From contig NZ_JAVFVV010000012.1 in the NCBI RefSeq assembly GCF_030929505.1, positions 1-64,000 on the forward strand: a stretch of DNA of 64,000 nt, in the 5' to 3' direction. Origin of the DNA: Mesorhizobium sp. LHD-90. Lineage in GTDB: Bacteria > Pseudomonadota > Alphaproteobacteria > Rhizobiales > Rhizobiaceae. This document shows positions 8,641-17,697 of the stretch, piece after piece (position 1 is the stretch's first letter; the number at the start of each line of letters is the position of its first letter). The position numbers were made by a program, and so were the translations under genes. Below the pieces are notes generated by a model. That model had not been told where the DNA came from. It made no database searches and saw only the letters and a list, made by a program, of their open reading frames with translations.

Positions 8641-9626
8641 TCCCCGACCTCGATCACCTCAAACGCGCCTACGCCGTCACCTCAGGGGCGACGCAGGTGA
8701 CGCCGCTGCTGGAATCGGCCGCGCTGGCCCGCCAGACGGGCGCCGCGCGCGTCTTCCTGAAGCCGGAATCCCTGCAATGGGCGGGCTCATTCAAGGTGCG
8801 CGGCGCCTACTGGCGGCTGAAGCAGCTTTCGCCCGAGGAGGCCAAACGCGGCGTGGTCGCCTATTCCTCCGGCAATTTCGCGCAAGGGCTGGCGGCGGCC
8901 GGCGAGGCGCTGGGCATCCCGGTCACCATCGTCATGCCGTTCGACGCGCCGACGGCGAAGCGCGACGCGACGAAGGGGTATGGCGCGACGGTGGTGCTCA
9001 CCGACCACGGCGAGCGGCCGCGCGAAGAGGTTGCCTCCGCCAAGGCGCGCGCGATTTCCGCCGAACAGGGTCTCGTGCTGCTGCATCCGTTCGACGATCC
9101 GGAGATCGTCGCCGGCCAGGGCGGAGCCGGCCTGGAAGCCCTCGACCAACTGGCCGCGCGCGGCGCGGAAGCCGATGTGCTGTTCTGCCCCGTCGGCGGC
9201 GGCGGACTGATCGGCGGTGTGGCGCTCGCCTTCCACTATCTCTCGCCGAAAACGGCGATCTACGGCGTCGAGCCTGAAGGTTTTGACGGCATGGGCAATT
9301 CGATCGCCCATGACGAGATCGAGACGATGCCGCTGGTGGCGCCGTCGATCTGCGACGGGTTGATGGCCCGGAGGCCGGGCGTCGCGCCTTTCGCCGCGGT
9401 GCGGGCCGCCGGCGTGCGCGGCCTTTCGGTGCGCGATACCGCCGTCCGCGCGGCCATGAAGATCGCCTTCGAACGGATGAAGCTGGTGCTGGAACCGTCG
9501 GGCGCGGCCTCGCTGGCGGCGCTGCTGTCCGGCGCGGTGGACGTGAAAGGCAGGACGGTTCTGGTCATGGCAAGCGGCGGCAACGTCTCGCTCGCCGACT
9601 TCATGAAGCACGTCGAAAATGCTTGA
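8637..9626 (+). CDS. Threonine/serine dehydratase-like PLP enzyme
   Basis: A 329-residue fold-type II PLP enzyme. The PLP lysine is K53 in GSFKVRGA, the phosphate-binding glycine loop is GGGGLIGG near residues 187-194, and [10 protein letters not shown] is the substrate-binding asparagine loop. The family deaminates threonine or serine, or racemises serine or aspartate; the lack of a C-terminal ACT domain points to a catabolic or serine racemase-like enzyme, not biosynthetic IlvA. It overlaps the GST gene by 4 bases and betA by 8 bases, so it belongs to the bet transcript. The role beside betaine genes is unclear. Confidence 0.85.
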   Translation: MIPDLDHLKRAYAVTSGATQVTPLLESAALARQTGAARVFLKPESLQWAGSFKVRGAYWRLKQLSPEEAKRGVVAYSSGNFAQGLAAAGEALGIPVTIVMPFDAPTAKRDATKGYGATVVLTDHGERPREEVASAKARAISAEQGLVLLHPFDDPEIVAGQGGAGLEALDQLAARGAEADVLFCPVGGGGLIGGVALAFHYLSPKTAIYGVEPEGFDGMGNSIAHDEIETMPLVAPSICDGLMARRPGVAPFAAVRAAGVRGLSVRDTAVRAAMKIAFERMKLVLEPSGAASLAALLSGAVDVKGRTVLVMASGGNVSLADFMKHVENA

Positions 9627-11271
9627 AGCCGACTTCGTCATCGTCGGCTCCGGCTCCGCCGGCTCGGCCATGGCCTACCGCCTGTCCGAGGACGGAAAAA
9701 ATTCGGTCATCGTCATCGAATATGGCGGCTCCGATATCGGGCCGCTGATCCAGATGCCGTCGGCTCTGTCCTTTCCGATGAACATGAGCCTTTACGACTG
9801 GGGTTTTTCCAGCGAGCCGGAGCCGCATCTCGGCGGCCGCGCGCTGGTGACGCCGCGCGGAAAAGTGCTGGGCGGCTCGTCATCCATCAACGGCATGGTC
9901 TATGTGCGCGGGCATGCCGGCGACTTCGACCATTGGGCCGAACAGGGCGCGGCCGGTTGGGCCTATGCCGACGTGCTGCCCTACTTCAAGCGCATGGAGA
10001 ATGTGCGGGACGGCGAGGACGGCTGGCGCGGCACCAACGGCCCGCTGTTCGTGCAGCGCGGCAGACGCACCAACCCGCTCTATTCGGCCTTCGTCGCCGC
10101 CGGCGCAGAGGCCGGCTTTGAACTGACCGACGACTACAACGGCTCGAAGCAGGAAGGGTTTGGCGCGATGGAGCAGACCATCCATCGCGGCCGGCGATGG
10201 TCGGCGGCCAACGCCTATCTCAGGCCGGCGCTGAAGCGCAAAAACATCCGCCTGGTCAACGGCTTCGCCCGGAAGATTGTGATCGAGAATCAACGCGCCG
10301 TCGGAGTCGAGATCGAGGCACGGCGGAAGGTGCAGGTGGTGCGGGCAAAACGCGAGGTCATCGTCGCCGCATCGTCGATCAACTCACCGAAGCTCTTGAT
10401 GCTGTCGGGCATCGGGCCGGCGACTCATCTCAAGGCCAACGGCATCGAAGTGGTCGCCGACCGGCCGGGCGTCGGCGCCAATCTGCAGGACCATCTGGAA
10501 CTCTACATCCAGCAGGAGGCGACGCAGCCGATCACGTTGCATTCGGTACTCAACCCGTTTTCCAAGGCGCTGATCGGCGCCGAGTGGCTGTTGTTCAAGA
10601 CCGGGCTCGGCGCCACCAACCATTTCGAGGCCGCCGCCTTCGTCCGCTCGAAGGCCGGCGTCGACTATCCGGACATCCAGTTCCACTTCCTGCCGGCGGC
10701 GGTGCGCTACGACGGCAAGGCGGCGGCGAAATCCCATGGTTTCCAGGCGCATGTCGGCCCCATGCGGTCGAAGTCACGCGGCACGGTCAAGCTGCGCTCG
10801 CCCGACCCGTGGGAAAAACCGGAAATCCGCTTCAACTACATGTCGCATCCCGACGACTGGGACGAGTTCCGCCACTGCATCCGGCTGACCCGCGAGATCT
10901 TTAGGCAGCCCGCTTTCGACAGCTATCGGGGCCGGGAAATCTCGCCGGGCGCGGCGGTGAATAGCGACGAGCAACTGGACGCCTTCATCCGCGAGCATGC
11001 CGAGAGCGCCTTCCATCCCTGCGGCACCTGCCGCATGGGCCGGAAAAACGATCCGATGAGCGTGGTCGACCCGGAATGCCGGGTGATCGGCGTCGAAGGC
11101 TTGCGGGTGGCGGACTCGTCCATCTTCCCGCGCGTCACCAACGGCAATCTCAACGCGCCGTCGATCATGACCGGCGAGAAGGCCGCCGACCATATTCTGG
11201 GACGGCCGATGCTGCCGCCGTCCAACCAGGAACCGTGGATCAATCCGCGCTGGCGCGAGAGCGACCGGTAG
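9619..11271 (+). CDS. betA: Choline dehydrogenase BetA
   Basis: The 550-residue GMC-family flavoprotein oxidises choline to betaine aldehyde. The FAD-binding dinucleotide fold is at the N-terminus ([17 protein letters not shown]), the GMC signatures follow ([19 protein letters not shown] and [16 protein letters not shown]), and the catalytic histidine lies near the C-terminus in [11 protein letters not shown]. Length is typical. It overlaps the dehydratase gene by 8 bases. The operon continues through a small membrane protein to betB. Confidence 0.93.
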   Translation: MLEADFVIVGSGSAGSAMAYRLSEDGKNSVIVIEYGGSDIGPLIQMPSALSFPMNMSLYDWGFSSEPEPHLGGRALVTPRGKVLGGSSSINGMVYVRGHAGDFDHWAEQGAAGWAYADVLPYFKRMENVRDGEDGWRGTNGPLFVQRGRRTNPLYSAFVAAGAEAGFELTDDYNGSKQEGFGAMEQTIHRGRRWSAANAYLRPALKRKNIRLVNGFARKIVIENQRAVGVEIEARRKVQVVRAKREVIVAASSINSPKLLMLSGIGPATHLKANGIEVVADRPGVGANLQDHLELYIQQEATQPITLHSVLNPFSKALIGAEWLLFKTGLGATNHFEAAAFVRSKAGVDYPDIQFHFLPAAVRYDGKAAAKSHGFQAHVGPMRSKSRGTVKLRSPDPWEKPEIRFNYMSHPDDWDEFRHCIRLTREIFRQPAFDSYRGREISPGAAVNSDEQLDAFIREHAESAFHPCGTCRMGRKNDPMSVVDPECRVIGVEGLRVADSSIFPRVTNGNLNAPSIMTGEKAADHILGRPMLPPSNQEPWINPRWRESDR

Positions 11272-11334
11272 CGGGCAAGCTGGCGCCAGAGCCCGATTGC
11301 AGCTACAGGACCAGGGACTCCGAAAGGCCCCGAC

Positions 11335-11481
11335 ATGCCGCAGAACAGACTCTATCTTATCATCGGCGCGCTGGTCGCCGTTGTGATCGCGCTCGGCATC
11401 TATGTGTGGCGTGAAGAGAGCAAGCCGGACGGCGTCGAGATCAAGCTCGACGAAAACGGCGTTTCGATCCAGCAGAACTAG
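11335..11481 (+). CDS. 48-residue single-span membrane protein in the bet operon
   Basis: The reading frame gives [20 protein letters not shown] as its first 20 residues: one transmembrane helix (about residues 6-24), then a short charged tail ending [14 protein letters not shown]. It sits between betA (63 bases) and betB (17 bases) on the same strand. The hydrophobic segment followed by an acidic, stop-terminated tail looks like real protein rather than noise. I recognise no family; partner or function is unknown. Similar small anchors can tether or regulate membrane dehydrogenases, but that is inference. Confidence 0.6.
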   Translation: MPQNRLYLIIGALVAVVIALGIYVWREESKPDGVEIKLDENGVSIQQN

Positions 11482-11498
11482 CCCTCGCGGAGATTGCC

Positions 11499-12962
11499 GT
11501 GAAAGCCCAGCCGAAAGCCTCGCATTACATCAACGGCAGCTATGTCGAGGACGAGCAGGGCCGCGAACTGCCGGTCATCTATCCCGCCACCGGCGAGACC
11601 ATCGCCACGCTGCACGCGGCGACGCCGAACACCGTGGAACTCGCGGTCGAGGCGGCGCGCGCCGCGCAGCCTGCTTGGGCGCGGCTGAAGCCGGTTGAGC
11701 GCGGCCGCGTGCTGCGCCGCGCCGCCGACATTCTTCGCGCCCGCAATGCCGAGCTGGCGCGGCTGGAGACGCTGAACACAGGCAAGGCGATCCAGGAGAC
11801 GCTGGTGGCCGATGCGGCGTCGGCGGCGGATGCGCTCGAATATTTCGGCGGGGCGGTCGCTGCCTTCGGCGGCGAATACACCGACCTCGGCGGCCCGTTC
11901 GCCTATACCAGGCGCGAGGCGCTGGGCGTCTGCGTCGGCATCGGCGCATGGAACTACCCGATCCAGGTGGCCGGCTGGAAGTCCGCGCCGGCGCTCGCCA
12001 TGGGCAACGCCATGGTGTTCAAGCCTTCGGAAAACACGCCGCTGACGGCGCTGGCGCTGGCCGAGATCTATTCGGAAGCCGGCTTGCCCGACGGCATTTT
12101 TAATGTCGTCCAGGGTTTTGGCGACGTCGGCGCAGCCCTTGCCTCGCACGAGGCGGTGGCAAAAATCTCGATGACAGGATCGGTGCCGACCGGCCGCAAG
12201 GTCATGGCGCTGGCCGGCTCGCTGATGAAACACGCCACCATGGAACTCGGTGGAAAATCGCCGCTGATCGTCTTCGACGACGCCGATCTCGAAAACGCCA
12301 TCGGCGGCGCCATGCTCGGCAACTTTTATTCGACCGGCCAGGTCTGCTCCAACGGCACGCGCGTCTTCGTCCAGAAGGGCCTGCACGACCGGTTCGTCGA
12401 GCGGCTGGTCGAGCGCACCAAAAAGATCCGCATCGGCGATCCGCTCGATCCCGAGACGCAGATGGGGCCGCTGATCAGCAAGGCCCAGCACGACAAGGTC
12501 TTGGGCTACATCGCAATCGGCCGGGAGGAAGGCGCCGCGCTGCGCCACGGCGGCGGCGTGCCCTCGTTGCAAGGTTTCGAAGGCGGGTTCTTTGTCGAAC
12601 CGACGATCTTCACCGGCGTGACCGACCGGATGCGGATCGCGAGCGAGGAGATCTTCGGGCCGGTCATGGCGGTCCTGTCCTTCGAGGACGAGGACGAGGT
12701 GGTGGCGCGCGCCAACGACACAGAGTTCGGGCTGGCCGCCGGCGTCTTCACCCGCGACCTGCCGCGCGCCCACCGGGTGATCGCCGAACTCCAGGCCGGC
12801 ACCTGCTGGATCAACGCCTACAATCTGACGCCGGTGGAAATTCCCTTCGGCGGCTACAAGCAGTCGGGAATCGGCCGAGAGAACGCGCTCGACGCGCTGC
12901 GGCACTATTCGCAGGCGAAATCGGTCTATGTCGAGACCGGCGACGTCGCCAGCCCGTACTGA
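11499..12962 (+). CDS. betB: Betaine aldehyde dehydrogenase BetB
   Basis: The 487-residue aldehyde dehydrogenase oxidises betaine aldehyde to glycine betaine with NAD(P)+. The general-base glutamate is in MELGGKSP (near residue 249), the catalytic cysteine in GQVCSNGTR (near 284), and the oxyanion asparagine in AWNYP. The C-terminal [20 protein letters not shown] is the typical BetB end. The start is a GTG at 11499 after GGAG. It is the last gene of the bet operon, 17 bases after the small membrane protein. Confidence 0.93.
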   Translation: MKAQPKASHYINGSYVEDEQGRELPVIYPATGETIATLHAATPNTVELAVEAARAAQPAWARLKPVERGRVLRRAADILRARNAELARLETLNTGKAIQETLVADAASAADALEYFGGAVAAFGGEYTDLGGPFAYTRREALGVCVGIGAWNYPIQVAGWKSAPALAMGNAMVFKPSENTPLTALALAEIYSEAGLPDGIFNVVQGFGDVGAALASHEAVAKISMTGSVPTGRKVMALAGSLMKHATMELGGKSPLIVFDDADLENAIGGAMLGNFYSTGQVCSNGTRVFVQKGLHDRFVERLVERTKKIRIGDPLDPETQMGPLISKAQHDKVLGYIAIGREEGAALRHGGGVPSLQGFEGGFFVEPTIFTGVTDRMRIASEEIFGPVMAVLSFEDEDEVVARANDTEFGLAAGVFTRDLPRAHRVIAELQAGTCWINAYNLTPVEIPFGGYKQSGIGRENALDALRHYSQAKSVYVETGDVASPY

Positions 12963-13057
12963 TGCTTGATCGCGGGCAGCACAGATCGCCGCCACGGGGG
13001 CGGAAAAATCCGCGCCGGCCATCCAATCTTCGTTTTTCACATCCGGCCGGTCACGCG

Positions 13058-13852
13058 TCAGGACGTATCGGGAGTTTCCAGCGCGTAGACGGCGAGCGCA
13101 TGGGCGTGCGCCAAAATCTCGTCGATCTCGCGGATGTTGCGCGGATGGGTGGCGGTGGGGTCGTAGCGCGACAGCCGCCCGCCGGGCGGACGCCCGCGCC
13201 GCAGCGGCGAGATGCGCCGGAAGCGTACCGCCTCGCGGCGTTGCTGGTTTTGCGCGCCTGCGACGCGGGCTTCCCTGTCCCGCGCCCGTGCGGCGTCGTG
13301 GCGGGCCTTCCAGCGGGCAAAACGTTGTGCCTGGCCGGGCAGATCGTCGAGTGCCGAGGCCAGCGCCTCCAGCCGCAAAACCAGCCGCGATGCATTGACC
13401 GGATCGTCGGGCGATGGCGGCGCTGGCAGCGGGCGGTATGGCGAGTCGTCAGCGAGCGACCTGATGCGCGGCAGGGCGTGCGCGGGTACATAGCGGCGGC
13501 GGACGCGGAGCGGATTTTTCAGCGGATCGAGCAGCGACAGGCTCGATGCGCGCAGGGCGGGTTTTGGACGTTTCTTCGGGCCGACCGGCATGAAAGCGCG
13601 CGGCCCTCGCCGGATCGCGGGTTCTTTCGGTTTGCGCGGGCGAAACGGCGGCAGGGTCACCACGATGCCGCGCGCCGCCGCGATGATCAGGCGCCGCGCC
13701 GCGGATTCGGCCGGACGCAGCAGTTTTAGGATGGCGCGGTGGAGATGGCGCGGCAGGATGACCCCATCGCCCATCCCGGCCATGCCGACAAGCATGGCGA
13801 GAAGACGCTTCAGCGCCTCCCAGTGCTTGTCGATCGCCGTATTTCTCTCCAT
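13058..13852 (-). CDS. Arg/Pro-rich hypothetical protein
   Basis: A 264-residue basic protein, rich in arginine, proline and alanine. The N-terminal part (about 1-60) has a hydrophobic helix region (LKRLLAMLVGMAGMG), the middle has PPFRPRKPKEP and similar basic proline stretches, and the C-terminus is helical and charged. The start at 13852 follows a perfect AGGAGG, 8 bases upstream; an ATG 18 bases further up lies in front of that site and is less likely. I do not recognise a family. It is convergent with betB and has no obvious partner. Confidence 0.65.
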   Translation of the reverse strand: MERNTAIDKHWEALKRLLAMLVGMAGMGDGVILPRHLHRAILKLLRPAESAARRLIIAAARGIVVTLPPFRPRKPKEPAIRRGPRAFMPVGPKKRPKPALRASSLSLLDPLKNPLRVRRRYVPAHALPRIRSLADDSPYRPLPAPPSPDDPVNASRLVLRLEALASALDDLPGQAQRFARWKARHDAARARDREARVAGAQNQQRREAVRFRRISPLRRGRPPGGRLSRYDPTATHPRNIREIDEILAHAHALAVYALETPDTS

Positions 13853-14180
13853 CTCGCTGCCTCCTTTCACAGGCGACGAGGATTATCCCTCGCTCAGGCG
13901 AGAGGGGGACAAGTCGCGGGAAAATAATCCTGACAGATGCTGACATGGCAGAGGTGGGATGAACCAGCCGGTGCCACCCATCGGCCAGACTGACCCGATC
14001 TGCCCAGACGCCGGCGCGCTGCGCGAGCAGCCTGGCAGTCGGCGGCCAAAATGCAAAGTCAAATCAGCCTGTTAAAACCGCTTTTCGGTCTACCGGACAG
14101 CTATGTCGATTCCTGCTCAAAACCCGCCTTTTCACGCTTGCGGCTTTCGCAATCGGCGGTTATAAGCCCGCGTCTGGTCG
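13853..14180. other. Intergenic region before tRNA-Pro, no gene seen
   Basis: This 328-base stretch holds the putative promoter of the Arg/Pro-rich gene at its left and the promoter of tRNA-Pro at its right. Hairpin-forming segments are present (for example CCCTCGCTCAGGCGAGAGG near 13886-13906), but no convincing reading frame or known RNA motif was found. Confidence 0.5.
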
Positions 14181-14257
14181 CGGAGTGTAGCGCAGTCTGG
14201 TAGCGCACATCGTTCGGGACGATGGGGTCGCAGGTTCAAATCCTGCCACTCCGACCA
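14181..14257 (+). tRNA. tRNA-Pro (anticodon CGG)
   Basis: A 77-nt cloverleaf: acceptor CGGAGTG (14181-14187) pairs with CACTCCG (14247-14253), discriminator A, encoded CCA at 14255-14257. The anticodon loop TTCGGGA, between arms CATCG and CGATG, gives anticodon CGG, which reads CCG proline codons. The T arm with GGTTCAAATCC is canonical. Confidence 0.95.
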
Positions 14258-14438
14258 GTTTCCCCAAATCCGAAATCCCTTGCCTGTCCTGGATACCGCC
14301 ACCGGGATTCGTCCCCGAAACCGGGTTTGTTCTTGGTCTTGCCGGCGGGCGGCGAATCGGCTGCCGGCAAACGGTCACAACGTATCTTTCGCGCGTTCCG
14401 CAAACATGCGAACCACCCTGTCGAACGGTCGAAGCCGG

Positions 14439-14690
14439 CTATGAGGCTCGCCGCGCCGGGCGGCGTCCGGCGCTGGAAGATTCGGTTCCCTCGCCATTTA
14501 TTGCCTTTGATATCTGTGCGACCGATTCCTGTACGGCCAGCGCCCGTGACTTGACAATTCCCGACTTTTCGACCCCGTCATCGGAAAAATGCAGTGTAGA
14601 ACCACCTTCTGCCCGCGGAGTCACATGAGAAATTCTTCGGAAATTCACCAGAACAGACTCGATATTCTTGTTCGTAAGCTTGATCCACAT
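14439..14690 (-). CDS. Small hypothetical protein, 83 residues
   Basis: The protein begins MWIKLTNKNIESVLVNFRRI and has a beta-rich start followed by a helix (VQESVAQISKAIN), with a charged, disordered tail. The pattern (short residue-binding strand, then an amphipathic region) resembles small LytTR-like or FlbD-like proteins, but the similarity is too weak to name it. GGGGGAA lies upstream of the ATG at 14690. It flanks the RTX relic and tRNA-Pro. Function unknown. Confidence 0.5.
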   Translation of the reverse strand: MWIKLTNKNIESVLVNFRRISHVTPRAEGGSTLHFSDDGVEKSGIVKSRALAVQESVAQISKAINGEGTESSSAGRRPARRAS

Positions 14691-14765
14691 GCTATTCCCC
14701 CAAATACCCCGATATTCTTCCCGCCCCGGGAGGCACGTTCACCTCAGGATAGGGCTATTTTGTAG

Positions 14766-15104
14766 GTGTCGTTCAGGACAAACACAAGCGCGATGTTCTC
14801 GGCGGCGCTGGGCGCGGCCAACGTCGATACCATCACCGACTTCATCGTGGCCGCCGATACGATCCGGCTCAACGACGCGGTCTTCACGGCTGTCGGCGGG
14901 GGGCTCGGCGCCCTTGCAGGCGTAGCGTTCCGGGCCAACACGACCGGACTGGCGGACGATGCGAGCGACCGCATCGTCTACGAGAGCGACACAGGAAAGC
15001 TGTTCTACGACGCGGACGGAAACGCAGCCGGCGCCACCGGCATCCACTTTGCCACCCTGACCGCGGGACTAGCCCCTGCCGCGGCCGATTTCGCGGTGAT
15101 CTGA
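14766..15104 (+). pseudogene. C-terminal remnant of an RTX-type calcium-binding protein
   Basis: The frame encodes SAALGAANVDTITDFIVAAD and goes on to DRIVYESDTGKLFYDADG and a final DFAVI. This is the ordinary C-terminal secretion domain of large hemolysin-type (RTX, serralysin-like) type I secreted proteins. The calcium-binding GGxGxD repeats that should precede it are absent: an in-frame TAG lies directly before the GTG at 14766. It is therefore most likely the remnant of a decayed gene. No type I export genes are nearby. Confidence 0.7.
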
Positions 15105-15117
15105 CAGGCGCCGGAGG

Positions 15118-15339
15118 TCAGATCAGCGGCGGGTCGCGCTGGTCGCCGCGCCGCACGAGGCCGTCGTCATCCGGCCTGGCCTCGTCGGTGTTCGCGTAGC
15201 CGCCCTCGCCGGCATCGCCCGCGATGTTCGGGTCCTGCCCACTGTCGACCGTGCTCCGGCCGGTTTCGTCGCCGGTTCGACGCGGCCTTCGCGGCTTTCC
15301 GTCGGGCGTCAATCTGGGTGGGGTCGGCGTAGCGGTCAT
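15118..15339 (-). CDS. Small hydrophilic hypothetical protein, 73 residues
   Basis: The product MTATPTPPRLTPDGKPRRPR continues with a glycine- and aspartate-rich low-complexity tail and is likely disordered. The start at 15339 follows AGGAGGC at good spacing. It runs opposite to the RTX remnant and ends 13 bases from it. Small proteins of this kind are common hypothetical genes in Mesorhizobium (impression from general knowledge, not a search). No function can be given. Confidence 0.55.
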   Translation of the reverse strand: MTATPTPPRLTPDGKPRRPRRTGDETGRSTVDSGQDPNIAGDAGEGGYANTDEARPDDDGLVRRGDQRDPPLI

Positions 15340-15464
15340 GACATGCCTCCTGCTTCTGGAGGCAAACGCAGCGCATGGCCGGAGGGTTGCGGAGGAGAAT
15401 CGGGAGGGCGCGAACCGCCCTTCTGGCAAACGGGCCGCCTCCAGCGCTTCGGCTCAAAACAAGA

Positions 15465-15486
15465 CACCCGCGCCAAGGCGCGGGTG
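15465..15486 (-). terminator. Rho-independent terminator of the glycine-zipper lipoprotein gene
   Basis: CACCCGCGCC (15465-15474) and GGCGCGGGTG (15477-15486) form a GC-rich hairpin. On the minus strand it is followed by TCTTGTTTT. It lies 28 bases downstream of the lipoprotein stop codon, as expected for its terminator. Confidence 0.75.
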
Positions 15487-15514
15487 CAGCTCGTTTCCGC
15501 CGGCTCCAGCGCTG

Positions 15515-15766
15515 TCAGCAACGAGCGATATAACGACGGCCGTAGCGGTCGCGGTAGTAGCACTTGCCCGGCTGGCCGGCGACGTTGCCAATCAGCGCGC
15601 CCGCGGCCGCGCCGGCGATGCCGCCGATGATCGCGCCGCCGGCATCGCCGCTGGCCAAGCCACCGATCAGCGCCCCGCCGGTACCGCCGATCACCGCGCC
15701 CTTTTCGGTGCTGGTGCACCCGGCAATGCCCGCTGCGATTGCAAGGACGATCAATACCTTCTTCAT
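15515..15766 (-). CDS. Glycine-zipper lipoprotein
   Basis: An 83-residue lipoprotein: signal MKKVLIVLAIAAGIAGC with a lipobox ending at C17, followed by alternating glycine-zipper segments (GAVIGGTGGALIGG and GGAIIGGIAGAAAGALIG) and a basic YYRDRYGRRY tail with a terminal cysteine. Such YMGG/17-kDa-antigen-like proteins sit in the outer membrane and are often stress-induced. A terminator follows at 15465-15486. Monocistronic. Confidence 0.8.
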   Translation of the reverse strand: MKKVLIVLAIAAGIAGCTSTEKGAVIGGTGGALIGGLASGDAGGAIIGGIAGAAAGALIGNVAGQPGKCYYRDRYGRRYIARC

Positions 15767-16075
15767 GGATGGAGATCCCTCTCTCTGTTCGACGTGGATC
15801 GTAACGTCCAGATCAGCGTAACGTTCCCAAGGCCTGGCCGCAAGGAGTGGCCGTAGAACGTGGTTAGGGCAGCTTGCATTGAGGTCGAGGCGCGACGGTT
15901 CCAGGCGCCGCGACTGCTCGCCACAGAGCCGTTACATTGCCGGGGCGAGCGGCACGATGCAGTTACACAGCCTTTGTAAAATTCAATCATTCCAGATGGA
16001 TATGCCTTAGGGACCCGGCCTCTTGCCCCAATGCCGGGTCTCCTTTTCTTTAAGGCATGTCGCACCCGATCGGGT
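15767..16075. other. Intergenic region with an orphan + strand terminator
   Basis: No convincing protein frame lies in these 309 bases between the lipoprotein and the oligopeptide ATPase gene, both transcribed leftwards. A clear terminator on the + strand (16012-16051) has no coding gene upstream on that strand, so a small RNA transcribed rightwards from about 15850-16000 is possible. The sequence does not match a small RNA I can name. Confidence 0.4.
16012..16051 (+). terminator. Intrinsic terminator on + strand, no + strand gene upstream
   Basis: GACCCGGC (16012-16019) pairs with GCCGGGTC (16033-16040), followed by TCCTTTTCTTT. The hairpin and pyrimidine tract read as a rightward terminator, although the adjacent genes on both sides are on the minus strand. 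Confidence 0.6.
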
Positions 16076-17695
16076 TCATCCGGCTGCGCGGAACCGGGTC
16101 TCGTCGACGGCGGCCGCCATCAGGGTTCGTGTGTAGTCTTCGGCCGGATGGTCGAATATGGCCTCGGTCTCACCCTGCTCGACGATCCTGCCCTCCTTCA
16201 TCACGATGATGTAGTCGGCCATGGCGCGCACGACCGAAAGGTCGTGGCTGATGAACAGGTAGGACAGTTCGTGCGCCTGCTGGAGATCGCGAAGAAGCTC
16301 GACGATCTGCTTCTGCACCGAGCGGTCGAGCGCGGAGGTCGGCTCGTCCAGCACCACCACCCGCGGCTTGAGGATCATGGCGCGGGCAATGGCGATGCGC
16401 TGCCGCTGGCCGCCCGAGAATTCATGCGGGTAGCGGTTGCGCATGGCCGGATCGAGACCGACCTCGCGCAGCGCCTCGATGGCGCGGCGGTCGCGGTCGG
16501 CCCTCGACAGGCCGGGCTCATGCACGAGCAGGCCTTCGGTGACGATCTGGCCGACGGTCATGCGCGGCGACAGCGATCCGAACGGATCCTGGAACACGAG
16601 CTGCAGCTCGCGCCTGAGCGGCCGCATGTCCTCCCGGTCCAGCTTGGCGATGTCCTTCATGCCGAAGCGGATCACGCCCGTGCTGGGCAACAGGCGCAGC
16701 AGCGCGCGGCCGAGCGTCGATTTTCCCGAGCCGGATTCGCCGACGATGCCGATGGTCTGCTGCTGCCTGAGCGCGACCGAAATCTTGTCGACGGCACGCA
16801 GGATCATCGGATCGCCGGCGAGAAAACCGCCGCCGATCTCGAAAGTGACTTCGACGCCGCGGCCCTCCAGCACGATCGGCGCCCCGGGCGGCGGCGGCGC
16901 CTTGTGGCCGGTCGGCTCGGCCGCCAACAGCATTTTTGTATAGTCGTGTTTCGGCGTGGAGAAGATCGCCTGCGTTGCGCCCTCCTCCACCACCTCGCCC
17001 GAACGCATGACGTAGACGCGGTCGGCCAGGCGGCGCACGATGCCGAGATCGTGGGTGATGAAGACGATCGCCATGCCGAGTTTCTTCTGCAGGTCGGCGA
17101 GCAGCTTCAGGATCTGCGCCTGCACGGTGACGTCGAGCGCCGTGGTCGGCTCGTCGGCGATCAGGATATCGGGGTCGTTGGCCAGCGCCATGGCGATCAT
17201 CACGCGCTGCCGCTGGCCGCCGGACATCTCGTAGGGATAGGACCGCAGCCGCCGCCTCGGCTCGGGGATGCGAACGAGCTCAAGCAGGCGGAGCGCTTCC
17301 GCATGCGCGTCCTTGGCGTTGAGGCCGCGATGCCTGCGGATCGGCTCGATCAACTGGCTGCCGATCGTGTAGAGCGGATCGAGAGAGGTCATCGGCTCCT
17401 GGAAGATCATGCTGATCTTCGAGCCACGGATCTTGTTCAGCTCGCTCTTCGGCAGGCCGAGCAGGTTGCGGCCGCGATAGTCGACCGTGCCCGTGGCGCT
17501 GCCGTTCGAGGCCAGCAGGCCCATCGCCGCCATCATCGTCTGGCTCTTGCCGGAACCGGATTCGCCGACGATCGCCACCGTCTCGCCGGCCTTGACGTTC
17601 AGGTTGATGCCCCTGACCGCATCCACCCTGCCGTCGAGCGTGCGAAAACCGACGCGCAGGTCCTTGACCGACAGGATTGGGGCTGCATCCGCCAT
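16076..17695 (-). CDS. oppDF: Oligopeptide ABC transporter, fused two-domain ATPase (OppD-OppF)
   Basis: A 539-residue protein with two complete ABC ATPase domains. The first has Walker [10 protein letters not shown] and signature [14 protein letters not shown]; the second has GESGSGKST and [14 protein letters not shown]. Each is followed by a Walker B ending in DEPT(T/S)ALD. It powers import by the permeases encoded just upstream; D and F subunits are usually separate proteins. The start at 17695 is 2 bases past the stop of oppC. Peptide or dipeptide is the likely substrate, but nickel or sugar types are not excluded. Confidence 0.88.
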   Translation of the reverse strand: MADAAPILSVKDLRVGFRTLDGRVDAVRGINLNVKAGETVAIVGESGSGKSQTMMAAMGLLASNGSATGTVDYRGRNLLGLPKSELNKIRGSKISMIFQEPMTSLDPLYTIGSQLIEPIRRHRGLNAKDAHAEALRLLELVRIPEPRRRLRSYPYEMSGGQRQRVMIAMALANDPDILIADEPTTALDVTVQAQILKLLADLQKKLGMAIVFITHDLGIVRRLADRVYVMRSGEVVEEGATQAIFSTPKHDYTKMLLAAEPTGHKAPPPPGAPIVLEGRGVEVTFEIGGGFLAGDPMILRAVDKISVALRQQQTIGIVGESGSGKSTLGRALLRLLPSTGVIRFGMKDIAKLDREDMRPLRRELQLVFQDPFGSLSPRMTVGQIVTEGLLVHEPGLSRADRDRRAIEALREVGLDPAMRNRYPHEFSGGQRQRIAIARAMILKPRVVVLDEPTSALDRSVQKQIVELLRDLQQAHELSYLFISHDLSVVRAMADYIIVMKEGRIVEQGETEAIFDHPAEDYTRTLMAAAVDETRFRAAG

Positions 17696-17697
17696 GG

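Noticed and set aside
11478-13040. A 520-residue open frame opposite betB
   Set aside because: It mirrors betB exactly and has no recognisable domain; the sense gene has all catalytic residues.
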